Notes: generated by a model not told the origin, from the letters alone. A DNA stretch of 64,000 bases from Acidobacteriota bacterium (GCA_003223245.1 QHYI01000114.1:106588-170587), one strand, 5' to 3'; counted from the stretch's first letter, positions 43,841 to 53,648 are shown. Translations and numbers: made by a program.

Positions 43841-45283
43841 TCACTCTTCCGAAAAATTCAATTTCGCAATTTTGTCGTCTTTCGTCAGCGCAATCGAAAT
43901 CATGAGCGTCAAATTGGGATACTTTGCGCGATACCGGTAATTCCTTCGCTCGCCTTCTTCCATCCGTTCCATCAATTCCAGGGTCTTCCATTCGCCAAAC
44001 TCCTTCAGAGCCGGTCCCAACTCTTTAATCTCATCCGGGAAAAGCCGTTTTTGCACCTCTTCGGTGAACTGTTCCGGCTTGGCCTTTCCATCGGCAAGCT
44101 CCCGCAGCAACGCCTTCACCATCTGTGTCACTTGGGGTTCATTGTCCGCAATGGGTTTTTCTTCCACAGGTTTCAGCGCTGGACTGTAAATCGCCGCCAC
44201 TCCGGATGTGATCTTTTTGGGGTTCGAATGTCCCGAATCCAGGTTTGTCAGCGCAACCACGGTCAATCGGTCATCTACATACCGCGCGATATGAGTCGTA
44301 AATCCCTGCCACGCCCCGCCATGCTCGATCACGCGATGCCCGTTCACATTGTTGATTTCCCATCCGAATCCATAGTTGGCCTTGTTCGGCTTGCCGTTAT
44401 TGAGCTTTTCCACGGTCCACATGCGCTCCAAGCTCGCTTTTTTCAACAGTCGTTCTGTGTACAGAGCCGCGTCCCACTTCCGCAAATCCTCCACCGTGAA
44501 ATACAATGCGCCGTCCGCGGTGGAATTCAGCGTTGGTGACACCCATTCCTGGTTTTTCAATTCGCCCTTCACCAAGCGGTATCCGGCCGCCCGCCTGGGA
44601 ATAATGTCCTCTTCGCTGATGATGCGCGTTCGGGTCATCCCCAGTAGCTTAAACACCCGCTCCTGCAGAAAATCGCCATAGAATTTTCCCGCCACCTTGT
44701 GAACCAGGATTCCCAGCAGCACGTAATTCGTATTCCGGTAAGCCCAATCCTCGCCCGGTTTGAAATCCATCGGCATTTCGGTGATTTTCTTGTACAGCTC
44801 GTCTTCCGTGAAATCCATTCGTATATAAAACGGCCCGCCAACCTTTGTGCGTGCCCCAGTTTCATATTCGCTTAATCCCGAGGTGTGGCTCAGCAAGTTG
44901 TGCACCTTGATGTCGTTCCAGGCTTCCGGCGCATCTGGAAAATATTTCTTGATCGGATCGTCCAACCCAACTTTTCCCTCTTCCACCAGCATCATCACTG
45001 CCGTCGCCGTAAACTGCTTTCCCATAGACCCCGACTGAAAAATCGTGTCCGGCGTCACCGCCGCATTCCATTCCACGTCAGCCAATCCGTAGCCCTGCGC
45101 TTTCGTCATCTTTCCGTCTCGGTACACGCCCAGTGCTACACCAGGAATGCGCTGTCTCGCGAGCTCGCTCTGGACAAACGCGTCCACCTTTGCATCCACT
45201 TCATCCGTTCCCGGGAGTGCCTTTGCGGCAGCGGCCGCGAGACCTCCCAAAACGCACACCACAACGAACGCGATCTTTTTCAT
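43841..45283 (-). CDS. Secreted beta-lactamase-fold serine hydrolase
   Basis: This 480-residue protein of the class C beta-lactamase/penicillin-binding-protein-like family has a signal peptide (MKKIAFVVVCVLGGLAAAAA). The catalytic SxxK is in FQSGSMGKQFTATAVMMLVE and the second motif YxN is in WAYRNTNYVLLG. The third region reads HRVIEHGGAWQGFTTHIARY (HxG type). A C-terminal extension of about 110 residues (from PVEEKPIADNEPQ) is of a type often found after the hydrolase domain in soil bacteria. It may act as an esterase, D-aminopeptidase or peptidoglycan-related enzyme. Sequence does not decide, and beta-lactam resistance should not be assumed. Confidence 0.85.
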   Translation of the reverse strand: MKKIAFVVVCVLGGLAAAAAKALPGTDEVDAKVDAFVQSELARQRIPGVALGVYRDGKMTKAQGYGLADVEWNAAVTPDTIFQSGSMGKQFTATAVMMLVEEGKVGLDDPIKKYFPDAPEAWNDIKVHNLLSHTSGLSEYETGARTKVGGPFYIRMDFTEDELYKKITEMPMDFKPGEDWAYRNTNYVLLGILVHKVAGKFYGDFLQERVFKLLGMTRTRIISEEDIIPRRAAGYRLVKGELKNQEWVSPTLNSTADGALYFTVEDLRKWDAALYTERLLKKASLERMWTVEKLNNGKPNKANYGFGWEINNVNGHRVIEHGGAWQGFTTHIARYVDDRLTVVALTNLDSGHSNPKKITSGVAAIYSPALKPVEEKPIADNEPQVTQMVKALLRELADGKAKPEQFTEEVQKRLFPDEIKELGPALKEFGEWKTLELMERMEEGERRNYRYRAKYPNLTLMISIALTKDDKIAKLNFSEE

Positions 45284-45410
45284 GAGACCTCCGGTCTTCT
45301 GGAACTCAATTCTCTTGACAGCGCGTTGTCCGACAGCCTCCTGCGCCCCAATTGGGCGCGCTTTTGCAGGTGTTGCATCCCGGGCTTGCTACAGAGAAGC
45401 TCGTTCCGAT

Positions 45411-47699
45411 TCATTGCCCTTCCAAATCCAGAATCCAAACCCCCTCCGCTGGTATCTTCTTTTGAAACAAAAAGCTCCCATCCTTGGACTGAAATTCAGC
45501 TGCACTGTTGTTCGAGAAGTCGCGGGCTTTTCCGACCTGCCACGTCAGGCGCAGCGAAAGCGTCACCTCGGCGGCATCCTTCGCATGGTTGAACGCAAAA
45601 ACAATTTCACGCTGATCGCTTGCCAGCCGCCGCACTTCGATGTCAGAAGATCCGCTGCCGGACACCTCCGCTTCCGAGGTTACGCCTGCTGCTTGCGCCA
45701 GCGATGTCAGGAAGCGTCTTGTGGCTTCTTCGTGCCGTCTCTGGTACGCCATTGCCAGGAACGATCCCACCAAAACGGCCTTGCCTTTCCCGTAGCTTTT
45801 CTCCACGACGGCAATCTCGCCGTTCGCGAACCGCGCCAACACCTGCGCACCGGACAACGCCTCCAACTCTTCCTCAAACGCCTCCCCGCCAGCCGTCAGA
45901 GGAGCCACCAACCCGGGCAGCTCGTTCGAAACCTCGGTCTTCAGCATCGGGTTTTCGGCTGGCCGAATCATTTTCTCTCGCGCTCCAAAAACTTCCGCTA
46001 AGCCGAAACCCGGAATCACCTCGTTCGCGAAACCGCGCTCATCATTCCATGCTAAGCGGGCTTCCGCGACGGCTGTCCCTCCGCCCTGCACGTACCGTTT
46101 CACGCCTTCCGCTATTTCTCTCGACAGCATGACCGGGAAGGGCAGAAACAAAATCTTGTATTGACCCAGCTTGTTCTGAATCACTTCTTCCGGGTGCACG
46201 AAGTCCACCGGAATCTGTTGCTCCGAAAATGCGCGATGCAAGCCCATCAACGAATCGCGTTCCGCGTTTCCCAATTTCGAGAGCGTTGGCTGCGAGCCGC
46301 CCACCATGTAAGAAAGCCGGTTATAGAGAATGGCTATATGCGCCGGTGCGGGCTTCACGCTCCCGAGTTCCGCTCCGTGTTTCGCGATGATCCGCGCCAC
46401 ATTGCCCGCTGCTTGCGCGCGCTCCGTCAGCGACCCATCCAGGTTGATGAGTCCGTACCCATTCGATTCGAAGCCCGAACTCATGGGATACCACGCATAG
46501 ATCGCGATCTCTCGCGCGCCATGGGCCACCGCTTGCCACATCCACGATTCTTCTTCGGCGGGCGTCACCGGAGCCGCAATGCGCATTCCTGTAGCGCCCT
46601 GGCCAGCCTGTAGTTCCCCAATCCAAAAGCCCTTGCCAGCGCTGCGCCCCGCCGACCGCGTGAAATCCAGCCCTGCCGAAAGCATGCCGTAAGACCAAGG
46701 CCGGGTCGACTCCGAGTGCTTTGGATAGAGCGACGTCCCGAAAAAATCGGCAGTCGCTGACATTTTCCAATCGTCCGGCTCGCCGTAACCATCGGTCGGC
46801 GAAGTAAAGAGCCCTGGCACGGCGGCGTGGCTGGTCACTGGATGAACTGCATCTGCCGTTCGCATCGCGTCAACTCTGGTCTTCAAGTCGCCCGCTAGCT
46901 TGTCGTCAATAAACGCCCGCCAATCGAGGTAATCCGTGTAAGAAAGGATCGTGGGAAAACGTGGCGGCGTCACCTGCTCCCAATTCTCAAAATTCCGGTA
47001 CCACGCGGCGTTCAACGCTGGGAGCGTTTTGTATTTTTCCTTCAGCCATTCCCTAAATCGCGCTTGACTTGAGTCGCAGTAGCAAAATTCCGGATTCGCG
47101 AGAAAGGGGAATTCCGCCCAGTTGATTACGTGCGGCTCACTCCAGACGTCCCACCCGTAAAGTGCAGGCGAACGATTGGCCTCCCGCGAAAGCCGCTCGA
47201 GAAACTTGGTTATTTCCCCCCGCACGCCCGCGTGATCGATACAAAAGCCCGGAGCCGATTGCGACTGGATGACCGCACCACTGCGATCCACAAATCGCCC
47301 GTCCGGATATTTCACTCCAACCCAGTCCGGGGCGGAATCAAGGTAAATCTGGATAATGACCCGCAGCCCGCGCTCTTGCGCTAGCCGCAGCAGTAAATCA
47401 AGGTTCGCGAACGAATATTCTCCCTGTCGTGGCTCCGCCGTTGCCCAGTCCACCCAAGTCTTGACCGTGTTGAAGCCAGTGGCTTTGATTGTGTCAAGGT
47501 CCTTGCCCCACCGCATCGCGCTCGTGGCGTCCAGTCCCTCCAGCATGGGTGCCCGCGCTTTCCCGCCGCCGTACCACACCGCCATAGGAAAGAAGTCCTC
47601 CGTCGAATCCGTTGCGGGCTTTTTCTTCGACAGCAAGAGCCCCGCCCGCAGGGCCAGAACCGCGCAAAGCAAAATGCCCGCGGCTCGCGAAAACTTCAT
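45411..47699 (-). CDS. GH42-like beta-galactosidase, exported
   Basis: This 762-residue glycoside hydrolase has an N-terminal membrane or signal segment (FSRAAGILLCAVLALRAGLL). The TIM barrel begins FPMAVWYGGGKARAP, continues GFNTVKTWVDWATAEPRQGE, and has its acid/base Glu in YGWDVWSEPHVINWAE. The nucleophile Glu lies in KGFWIGELQAGQGATGM. A beta-galactosidase trimerisation-like alpha/beta domain follows (ILFLPFPVMLSREIAEGVKR, then GGGTAVAEARLAW) and a C-terminal beta domain. This fits GH42 layout. It probably cleaves beta-galactosides of plant or microbial polysaccharides in the periplasm. ATG 47699 is selected because it gives the signal segment; an upstream in-frame start to 47795 has no support. 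Confidence 0.82.
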   Translation of the reverse strand: MKFSRAAGILLCAVLALRAGLLLSKKKPATDSTEDFFPMAVWYGGGKARAPMLEGLDATSAMRWGKDLDTIKATGFNTVKTWVDWATAEPRQGEYSFANLDLLLRLAQERGLRVIIQIYLDSAPDWVGVKYPDGRFVDRSGAVIQSQSAPGFCIDHAGVRGEITKFLERLSREANRSPALYGWDVWSEPHVINWAEFPFLANPEFCYCDSSQARFREWLKEKYKTLPALNAAWYRNFENWEQVTPPRFPTILSYTDYLDWRAFIDDKLAGDLKTRVDAMRTADAVHPVTSHAAVPGLFTSPTDGYGEPDDWKMSATADFFGTSLYPKHSESTRPWSYGMLSAGLDFTRSAGRSAGKGFWIGELQAGQGATGMRIAAPVTPAEEESWMWQAVAHGAREIAIYAWYPMSSGFESNGYGLINLDGSLTERAQAAGNVARIIAKHGAELGSVKPAPAHIAILYNRLSYMVGGSQPTLSKLGNAERDSLMGLHRAFSEQQIPVDFVHPEEVIQNKLGQYKILFLPFPVMLSREIAEGVKRYVQGGGTAVAEARLAWNDERGFANEVIPGFGLAEVFGAREKMIRPAENPMLKTEVSNELPGLVAPLTAGGEAFEEELEALSGAQVLARFANGEIAVVEKSYGKGKAVLVGSFLAMAYQRRHEEATRRFLTSLAQAAGVTSEAEVSGSGSSDIEVRRLASDQREIVFAFNHAKDAAEVTLSLRLTWQVGKARDFSNNSAAEFQSKDGSFLFQKKIPAEGVWILDLEGQ

Positions 47700-47751
47700 T
47701 GGCGCCACCCTTCGCAACGCGAACCGTTTGGAAACATGGCAGGCTGTCTCA

Positions 47752-48414
47752 TCATGGGCTGAGATTTGCAGGCTGCGCTTCGCGCTGGCGGTCACCCCAC
47801 GCTGCCCAGGGAATCGTCAGCCACAGCGCCAAGGCGCTCAGTGCCACGACGCGAACGCTGGGAGGCGGCGGCCCGAAAAGGGAAGCGGCGTAGACCACGG
47901 CCAGAAACAGAACGAAAGACCAGAGCCCATAACTCCTGCGTCCCTTCGAACATGCTGCTCTTAGATAGAGAAGCAAACCGATGCAGAACAGCCCGAATTC
48001 AATGATCACAGTTAAAGGAAGGGAGTTCCACATCCCAAGCCCAACTTTTGGGCCTCCGGGATAGAGCGGCATGTCCGGCCGGTGCGCGAAATAGTCCAGC
48101 AGCCAATGTGTAGGAAGGAGTGCACCAACAACCAATGCGGTGCGAAAATCATGCCGCCAGAAAAAATAAGCTCCGCCCAGCAACAACCCCCACACCAACT
48201 GCAGCAGCAAGCTATGCGAAATGGGATAGGAAATGAAGTCGAGCGGAGTGACTCGCGTTATTCCCGGCGCGATCCGCACCTGCTCCACGCCCAGCAGGAG
48301 CAGCACGGGCCACAAGCAATCGGCGAACTGCGCGGACAGCACCAACGTGCCTAACGACGCCTTCGGCACAACCTTTTTCGTCGCCATGGCTAGTGCGAAG
48401 TGCCCCAGGAACAT
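47752..48414 (-). CDS. Polytopic membrane protein, YdjM-like
   Basis: This 220-residue protein has about five membrane helices. The N-terminal half resembles the YdjM/LexA-binding inner-membrane putative metal-dependent hydrolase group: GHFALAMATKKVVPKASLGT, SAQFADCLWPVLLLLGV, FISYPISHSLLLQLVWG, and PTHWLLDYFAHRPDMPLYPG. The histidines and aspartates in these segments could bind a metal within the membrane. Function is unknown. It lies 52 bases upstream of the glycosidase gene on the same strand and may be co-transcribed with it. Confidence 0.75.
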   Translation of the reverse strand: MFLGHFALAMATKKVVPKASLGTLVLSAQFADCLWPVLLLLGVEQVRIAPGITRVTPLDFISYPISHSLLLQLVWGLLLGGAYFFWRHDFRTALVVGALLPTHWLLDYFAHRPDMPLYPGGPKVGLGMWNSLPLTVIIEFGLFCIGLLLYLRAACSKGRRSYGLWSFVLFLAVVYAASLFGPPPPSVRVVALSALALWLTIPWAAWGDRQREAQPANLSP

Positions 48415-48474
48415 AGCCCCGCACTATGACCATCGCTCCTCACGCTGTCAATACCGCAACTTAGGCGGATCTTT

Positions 48475-50691
48475 TCAGTTGATGCGCAGGGAAAAAGCGG
48501 GCCGTTCGACCTGTTCGGTGGGTTTTCCTTTCAGCGTGTCATGGACCTGACGCAGCAGCGCGTCGCGCGAGAACGGCTTTTGCAGGAAAGACGCCCCTTC
48601 GAGAACACTCGCCCTCTCGCTGAACTCTTCTGTATACCCCGACATGTAAACCACTTTCAGGTCCGGCAGCAGCCGCTTCAACCGTTTCGCCAGTTCCGGA
48701 CCGCGCATCCGCGGCATAACCACGTCCGTCACCAGCATATCGATCGCGTCCGCGAATTTGTTTGCGATGTCCAGGCCTTCTTCGCCATCGGTTGCGGTCA
48801 GCACCTCGTAGCCTGCTGCTTTCAGGAACTCGCACGTCAGCGTTCGCACATCCGCTTCGTCCTCGACCAACAGCACTGTCTCGCGCCCGCCGCGCACCTT
48901 CGTCACCCGCTTTTCTGCTGGCGCCTCGGCTTTCTCCGGCACCTGGGGCAGGTAAATCTCAAATCGCGCTCCTGTGCCCGGCGCGGAGTCCACAAAGATG
49001 TAACCGGAGCTCTGTTTCACCACGCCGTATACGGTCGCCAAGCCCAGCCCCGTTCCTTTGCCCGGTTCCTTGGTTGTGAAGAACGGCTCGAAAATCCGCG
49101 CTTTGGTACCCGCGTCCATGCCGAGCCCGGTATCGCTCACTGCCAGCATGACGTAATCGCCCGGAGCAAGTGGCGCACGCGATTGCGCATAAAGTTGATC
49201 TACATGAACATTCTCAGTCTCTACAGTCAGCGTTCCGCCCTTCGGCATGGCATCGGAAGCATTCACGATCAGGTTCAACAGCACCTGTTCCATCTGTCCG
49301 GGGTCGGCTTGCACGCGCCCGAGGGGTTCGCCAAGTTGCACCTTATAGTCAATATCTTCGCGCAGCAGCCGTTGCAGCAATCGCCCCATCTCCACGATCA
49401 ATTCGTTCAAGTCCAGGATTTTGGGCTGCAGCATTTGCCTGCGGCTGAACGCCAGCAATTGCCGCGTCAACATCGCTGCGCGGTCGGCCACCTTTCGAAT
49501 CTGCTCGCAATTTCCGCGCACGGTGTCGTTCGGCTTGATGCGTTCCAGCGCCAGGTCGGTGTTCCCCTTAATCACTGTCAACAAATTGTTGAAGTCGTGC
49601 GCCACGCCGCCTGCCAGACGCCCCAGTGCATCCATTTTCTGCGCTTGCCGAAGCTGTTCTTCCAATTGTTCCCGCTGCTCCTGGTTCCGTTCCAGTGTGT
49701 CGCGCATGCTTTCAAACGCGCGCGTCACACGCGCCACTTCGTCTCCGCCCGCGGCCGTCAGGGGATAGCTGAAATCTCCTTCTTCCAGCGCGCGCACGCC
49801 TTCCACAAGCGATCCCAGCGGCTTCGTAAACGTATGCGAAATCACATAAACCAGCATCACTCCGGCCAGCACCACGATCACTCCCAGGCCGACGAGCAGA
49901 TGATTCAGGCGTGCGACCGACACGAGCGCATCTTCATCCGATTTCAACACCATAAGACTCAAACTTGGACGCGTGCCCGGCAGCAGTTCCAGCGCTCCGG
50001 TGTAGAAATGTCTCTTGCCCAGTTGCGCTTCCTGCGGCTTGCTTTCGCTCTTGAGTTGCTGCGCGAGCTGTTGCTCGTCCACGGCTGCGAGCGAACTGGC
50101 CACAAGGTTATCGCCGTGCCGGAAGACCACCTCGCTCGCCAAAATCCGTCCCAAATCCTTCGCTCTCGCGGGATCAATCTCGCGGCCCACAATCACTTCA
50201 CCCATCGGAAGGCTGTTCATCGGCGGGTCTTTAAAGAATCGCTTCACCACCACTTGATAAGCCCGTCTTCCATTCACCCACCAACCCTGGTTGCCGTCGC
50301 TGCGCACCAGCGTCTTGAGGCTGTCGTTCGAGACATCGGCGGGAAAATCCGAAATCCTGCTCTGCAGCGCGGTAATTTTCCCTTTGCTGTCCACCAGCGC
50401 AAACAGATCGCACTCTTCCGATTGCCACGGGTCCTGGCTCACATCGCGGATCACCGACGGGTTGCCGTTCCGCATGTACGCCAGCGTGGCCAACAGGTCC
50501 GCCTTGCGGCTTAACACCAGCCGTCTCTGCTGCTCCATCACCTGAAATGTGAGGATGGAATTGCGCGCGTCTTCTTCCACTTGCCGCTGCGCCTGACTCC
50601 GCATGGACTGGCGCACCGCCAGCAGTGTTCCGCCGGTCATCGTGGCGATGACTAGCACGAGCGATAGCAAGAACTTACTGCGCAGTTTCAT
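48475..50691 (-). CDS. Hybrid sensor histidine kinase with C-terminal receiver domain
   Basis: This 738-residue inner-membrane protein has a first helix (KFLLSLVLVIATMTGGTLLA), then a periplasmic sensor region of about 230 residues (CACHE-like size). The second helix is LVGLGVIVVLAGVMLVYVIS, followed by a HAMP linker and a HisKA domain with the phospho-acceptor His in GRLAGGVAHDFNNLLTVIKG. The ATPase boxes are VLLNLIVNASDAMPKGG, AVSDTGLGMD and GKGTGLGLATVYGV. The receiver domain starts ETVLLVEDEADVRTL, has its Asp in MLVTDVVMPRMRGPEL and ends with the conserved Lys of FLQKPFSRD. ATG 50691 is chosen because the first helix starts there. No DNA-binding partner is adjacent. Confidence 0.92.
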   Translation of the reverse strand: MKLRSKFLLSLVLVIATMTGGTLLAVRQSMRSQAQRQVEEDARNSILTFQVMEQQRRLVLSRKADLLATLAYMRNGNPSVIRDVSQDPWQSEECDLFALVDSKGKITALQSRISDFPADVSNDSLKTLVRSDGNQGWWVNGRRAYQVVVKRFFKDPPMNSLPMGEVIVGREIDPARAKDLGRILASEVVFRHGDNLVASSLAAVDEQQLAQQLKSESKPQEAQLGKRHFYTGALELLPGTRPSLSLMVLKSDEDALVSVARLNHLLVGLGVIVVLAGVMLVYVISHTFTKPLGSLVEGVRALEEGDFSYPLTAAGGDEVARVTRAFESMRDTLERNQEQREQLEEQLRQAQKMDALGRLAGGVAHDFNNLLTVIKGNTDLALERIKPNDTVRGNCEQIRKVADRAAMLTRQLLAFSRRQMLQPKILDLNELIVEMGRLLQRLLREDIDYKVQLGEPLGRVQADPGQMEQVLLNLIVNASDAMPKGGTLTVETENVHVDQLYAQSRAPLAPGDYVMLAVSDTGLGMDAGTKARIFEPFFTTKEPGKGTGLGLATVYGVVKQSSGYIFVDSAPGTGARFEIYLPQVPEKAEAPAEKRVTKVRGGRETVLLVEDEADVRTLTCEFLKAAGYEVLTATDGEEGLDIANKFADAIDMLVTDVVMPRMRGPELAKRLKRLLPDLKVVYMSGYTEEFSERASVLEGASFLQKPFSRDALLRQVHDTLKGKPTEQVERPAFSLRIN

Positions 50692-51081
50692 GGGGCCTAC
50701 GAACTCCTCTGCTCGTTCGAAGGTTTTCCGAAACAGTCTGGCGCTTGCTTGCTTTCTGGCGCGCTCGCGGCGCTCGGAGACATGCGCTCCGGGCCTAGGG
50801 AGATCTTTGTCCTCAGGTCGTCGCATGAGAGGCGTGGGAGCCGCTAGCTTCGCTTTTAGCGCCCGCAAGGGGAATAGCACGTCCGTACCATTGGGCTTAG
50901 TACCTGGACGCAGCCTGTTCTTCTCCGCTCCCGCCTCGTTTTTTTTCCTGCTTTCTCTCTTCAAACTCCAAACGATTCTCTTCTCTGCTGCGAAAAGTCT
51001 TCTTTGAGACTGAAAACAAAGGTTTTACTACAGCTGCAGAGGCACTTTGTCGCTCTGGAGTCTTCGTCCTTTCTAACTCCT
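50692..51081. other. Upstream region of the histidine kinase, no gene recognised
   Basis: This stretch of about 390 bases lies between two minus-strand genes and should contain the kinase promoter. The kinase frame is open further upstream, but that extension is Arg/Lys-rich, has no homology and would hide the membrane helix. No repeat or RNA structure was recognised. Confidence 0.5.
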
Positions 51082-51624
51082 TTACATTCTTTCCCACGGC
51101 CTCAGCCTTGGCACCCACCGCCGCACGTTCCGGCAATATGCCAAGTATTCCGCGCCGAACATTTTGCGCAGCGTTGGCTCCTCGTACCCAATCACAAACA
51201 GATGCACTCCCAGCACCACCAGACACGCCACCAGGATCGCCGCCAGATTCGCCCACCCAAACACCACCCACAATCCCGCCCAACCCGTCAGGAACCCCAC
51301 GTACATAGGATTGCGCACGTAGCGGTAGAAACCTACCACGACCAGCCGCTTCGGCGGAGCGACTGGTGCGGGCGTCCCGTGTCCGGTTCGCCCGAAATCC
51401 CACACGCACCGCAGCGCCACTGCAAATCCCAACACCGACGGCACCCCCGCGATCCACCGCCATCGCCCCGCGCCCGTCGTGTCCACATGAAACCCCAGCC
51501 AACCCGGCAACAACCAGAACCACAACGCAAAAAACAGACCGCCCACCAGCAGCGATGCCACCGCCATTGCCCAATTCCCGTTACTCTCCGCATGTCCAGT
51601 TATGGCAGTTCGAGCGCTCGTCAT
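51082..51624 (-). CDS. Isoprenylcysteine/phospholipid methyltransferase-like membrane protein
   Basis: This 180-residue protein has four or five membrane helices and the ICMT/PEMT-type C-terminal signature: VVGFYRYVRNPMYVGFLTGW and, later, GYEEPTLRKMFGAEYLAYCR, then VRRWVPR. These motifs bind S-adenosylmethionine at the membrane surface. Bacterial members methylate small molecules, lipids or unknown acceptors. Prenyl-cysteine substrates are not expected here. The start at 51624 gives a short soluble N terminus before the first helix (MAVASLLVGGLFFALWFWLL). Confidence 0.8.
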   Translation of the reverse strand: MTSARTAITGHAESNGNWAMAVASLLVGGLFFALWFWLLPGWLGFHVDTTGAGRWRWIAGVPSVLGFAVALRCVWDFGRTGHGTPAPVAPPKRLVVVGFYRYVRNPMYVGFLTGWAGLWVVFGWANLAAILVACLVVLGVHLFVIGYEEPTLRKMFGAEYLAYCRNVRRWVPRLRPWERM

Positions 51625-51885
51625 AAATCACCCCTTTCTGCCTTTTCTTCCGAATTTCGAGTTGCCATTTTCGAATTTCGAACCGCTTGGCCCTCTTACC
51701 TAACCAAACGACTCCTCGCCCTTCTTGGTTACAACTTTCCGTCGCTGGTACGGTTTGTTGTTGGCCCGCCAAATTGTCCACCCTTTCGCTCGCGTGGGAA
51801 TCTTTTCAAAGTGGCGTTCTGCTTTTTCCCGTTGCACAATGGAACCAGGATGCGCTGCAAATTCCAAATCAAAAAGGGCCCGCTC

Positions 51886-52914
51886 ATGACAAGCTCAGAA
51901 AACCTCTTTGTCCTCGCCACCACCTCGCTCGCACTTGCCTTCGCTGCCACCTGCACCGCGCAGAAGCCAGCCGAGCCGCGCTTACCCTACGCCGCCGTCC
52001 ACGACCCGCAATTTATCTCCGCTTCGGAAGCCAACTTTTTGCACGATCCCGACCGCATCATTGGCCTCATGACAGGCAACGTTGCGAAAGCTTATCCCGC
52101 CGCCATTCTCTCGCAGCATGGCCTTGTCGAAGACCAATCTCCCTCTGGCCCCATCGCCGTCACTTGGTGAAGCTACTGCAACACGGCCCTCGTGTTCAGG
52201 GCCGCCAGCAAAGGCCGAGAACTCCATATGGACAACGCCGGCGTCATCGGCGGCAACGAAATCTTCCAGGACCGCGAAACCGGCAGCCGCTGGCAGCAAT
52301 CCAGCTTGCAAGCCATTTCCGGGCCGCTCGAAGGCGAGCATCTCGAGTTGTACCCGTTTCTTCTTACCGATTGGAAGGAATGGCATCGCCTGCATCCCGA
52401 CACGTTGGTTTTGAAACCTCTGCCCGGTTACGCCGAGCGCATCCCGGAAAAAAATGAAATGATACGCCGCGGTCTCTCCGGCGCAGGTTCCGCGCCTCCC
52501 GGCGTGCTCCGCGTGGACGACCGCCTCAAGCCTCGCACGATGATTCTCGGGCTCGACGTCGGCGCTTCCAGCGAAGCGTTTCCGCTCTCCGTTCTCCGAG
52601 AAGCACGCGTGATCCATGACGAGCTCGGCGGCCAGCCGGTTCTCGTCGTTCATCAGCCGGCGTCGGACACGACTACCGCCTTCTTTGCGCGCGCAAAAGG
52701 GAAGACCCTGCAATTCCACGCCGCCAACGGGGATGCTAGCGAACTCACCGACAAGGAAACCGGCTCGCGTTGGGACGCTTACGGAAGGTGCCTTTCCGGT
52801 CCGTTGAAGGGCTCACAACTCGAAGCGCTTATTCTCGAACCGGAATATTGGTTCGCTTGGTCGGAATTTCACCCCGACACCAAAATCTATTCTGGCAGCG
52901 CGCAAAAGCGTTAA
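51886..52914 (+). CDS. DUF3179 protein with in-frame UGA: candidate selenoprotein
   Basis: Read through one TGA (52168-52170, codon 95), this gene gives a 342-residue DUF3179 protein. Before the TGA are a signal peptide (LFVLATTSLALAFAATCTA) and the family segment AYPAAILSQHGLVEDQ, then GPIAVTW. After it the same frame continues SYCNTALVF, then NEIFQDRETGSRWQQ, and a full second half ending at 52914. DUF3179 proteins normally read TYCPLCNTA or similar, so the TGA replaces the first Cys of CxxC, giving UxxC if decoded as selenocysteine. About 740 bases stay open and family-like downstream. A hairpin 3' of the TGA fits a bacterial SECIS. The alternative is a Cys-to-stop mutation with a dead gene. 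ATG 51886 gives the signal peptide; ATG 51850 is possible. Confidence 0.6.
52184..52204 (+). promoter_or_regulatory. SECIS-like hairpin downstream of the in-frame UGA
   Basis: CGGCCCT (52184-52190) pairs perfectly with AGGGCCG (52198-52204) around a 7-base loop CGTGTTC. The loop begins 20 bases after the TGA and has G as its second base. As I recall, the bacterial SECIS consensus requires 16-37 bases between UGA and apical loop, a loop of 3-14 bases, and a G among the first two loop bases. GC-rich coding DNA forms such hairpins by chance quite often. Confidence 0.4.
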
Positions 52915-52926
52915 CTCGACAATCCC

Positions 52927-53472
52927 TTACGCCGGGCCCGGCATGGTCAACTGCGCGCCCTTCTTCGCAAAGATCAGCGCCAGCAGCTTTCCAGGCGCCG
53001 TGGTGCTCGCGTTGTTCGACACTTCATGCGTGCTGCCCGGCGGCTCGTAGAACATTTCCCCTGGCTTGTAAGTTCGCTCGTCCTGCCCGGAAACCTTGGA
53101 GACGATATTTCCTTCCAGCACATACGCCAGCACGAAGCCCGCATGATGATGCACTTTGCCCACTCTTCCCGGCGGGAAGTCCACCGTGCTGACCGTCACC
53201 TCCCAATCGTCTATGGTGAGGTTCGGCAAATCGTGCTTGAACACGAGGTCTACTCCGGAGCGCTCGGCGCCCGCTACACCCGAAGCTCCCGACTGTGCCC
53301 CGCTTCGCGACTCCGGCCCTGCCGCAGAGCGGGATTCTGGTTGGGCTTCCCCGCGAGGTGAAGACGATGGCCCCTTCGCTCCGGCGCGGGCCTGAACTTC
53401 CGCCGCGCCCAATTCGCACAGCAATGCAATTGCCCCTGCAAGGGTTTCTCTTCGTGTGAGTGTGATGTTCAT
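52927..53472 (-). CDS. Secreted cupin protein
   Basis: This 181-residue protein has an N-terminal twin-Arg/hydrophobic signal (LTRRETLAGAIALLCELGAA). A low-complexity region with a repeated ESRS element (QPESRSAAGPESRSGAQSG) follows, then a C-terminal cupin barrel. Its motif 1 is GKVHHHAGFVLAYVLEGNI and motif 2 is PGEMFYEPPGSTHEVSNNAS, together supplying the usual His/Glu metal ligands. Small cupins like this bind a metal and a ligand; enzymatic role is not predictable. The ATG at 53472 was chosen because the signal follows it. It ends 12 bases from the convergent DUF3179 gene. Confidence 0.75.
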   Translation of the reverse strand: MNITLTRRETLAGAIALLCELGAAEVQARAGAKGPSSSPRGEAQPESRSAAGPESRSGAQSGASGVAGAERSGVDLVFKHDLPNLTIDDWEVTVSTVDFPPGRVGKVHHHAGFVLAYVLEGNIVSKVSGQDERTYKPGEMFYEPPGSTHEVSNNASTTAPGKLLALIFAKKGAQLTMPGPA

Positions 53473-53648
53473 AGTGGCCCGATTATACTCTCCGGCCGCC
53501 TTGTGGCAGCCGACCCTTAGTTCGGGCGCAGGGAAAAGTCCTGACATTTTGGCCGCCCCCTTTGCGCGTCGTCACACCGCTCCGTGAGCCCGGTCACCGT
53601 AAGGCCCCCAGCAAACCGTTTATAAGTGTGCTGAGTGCACGAGCTTAG

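Noticed and set aside
48541..50514. A 657-codon open frame antisense to the histidine kinase
   Set aside because: The kinase motifs are perfect on the opposite strand. The antisense translation is His/Gln/Arg-rich without domains, a common by-product of high GC content.
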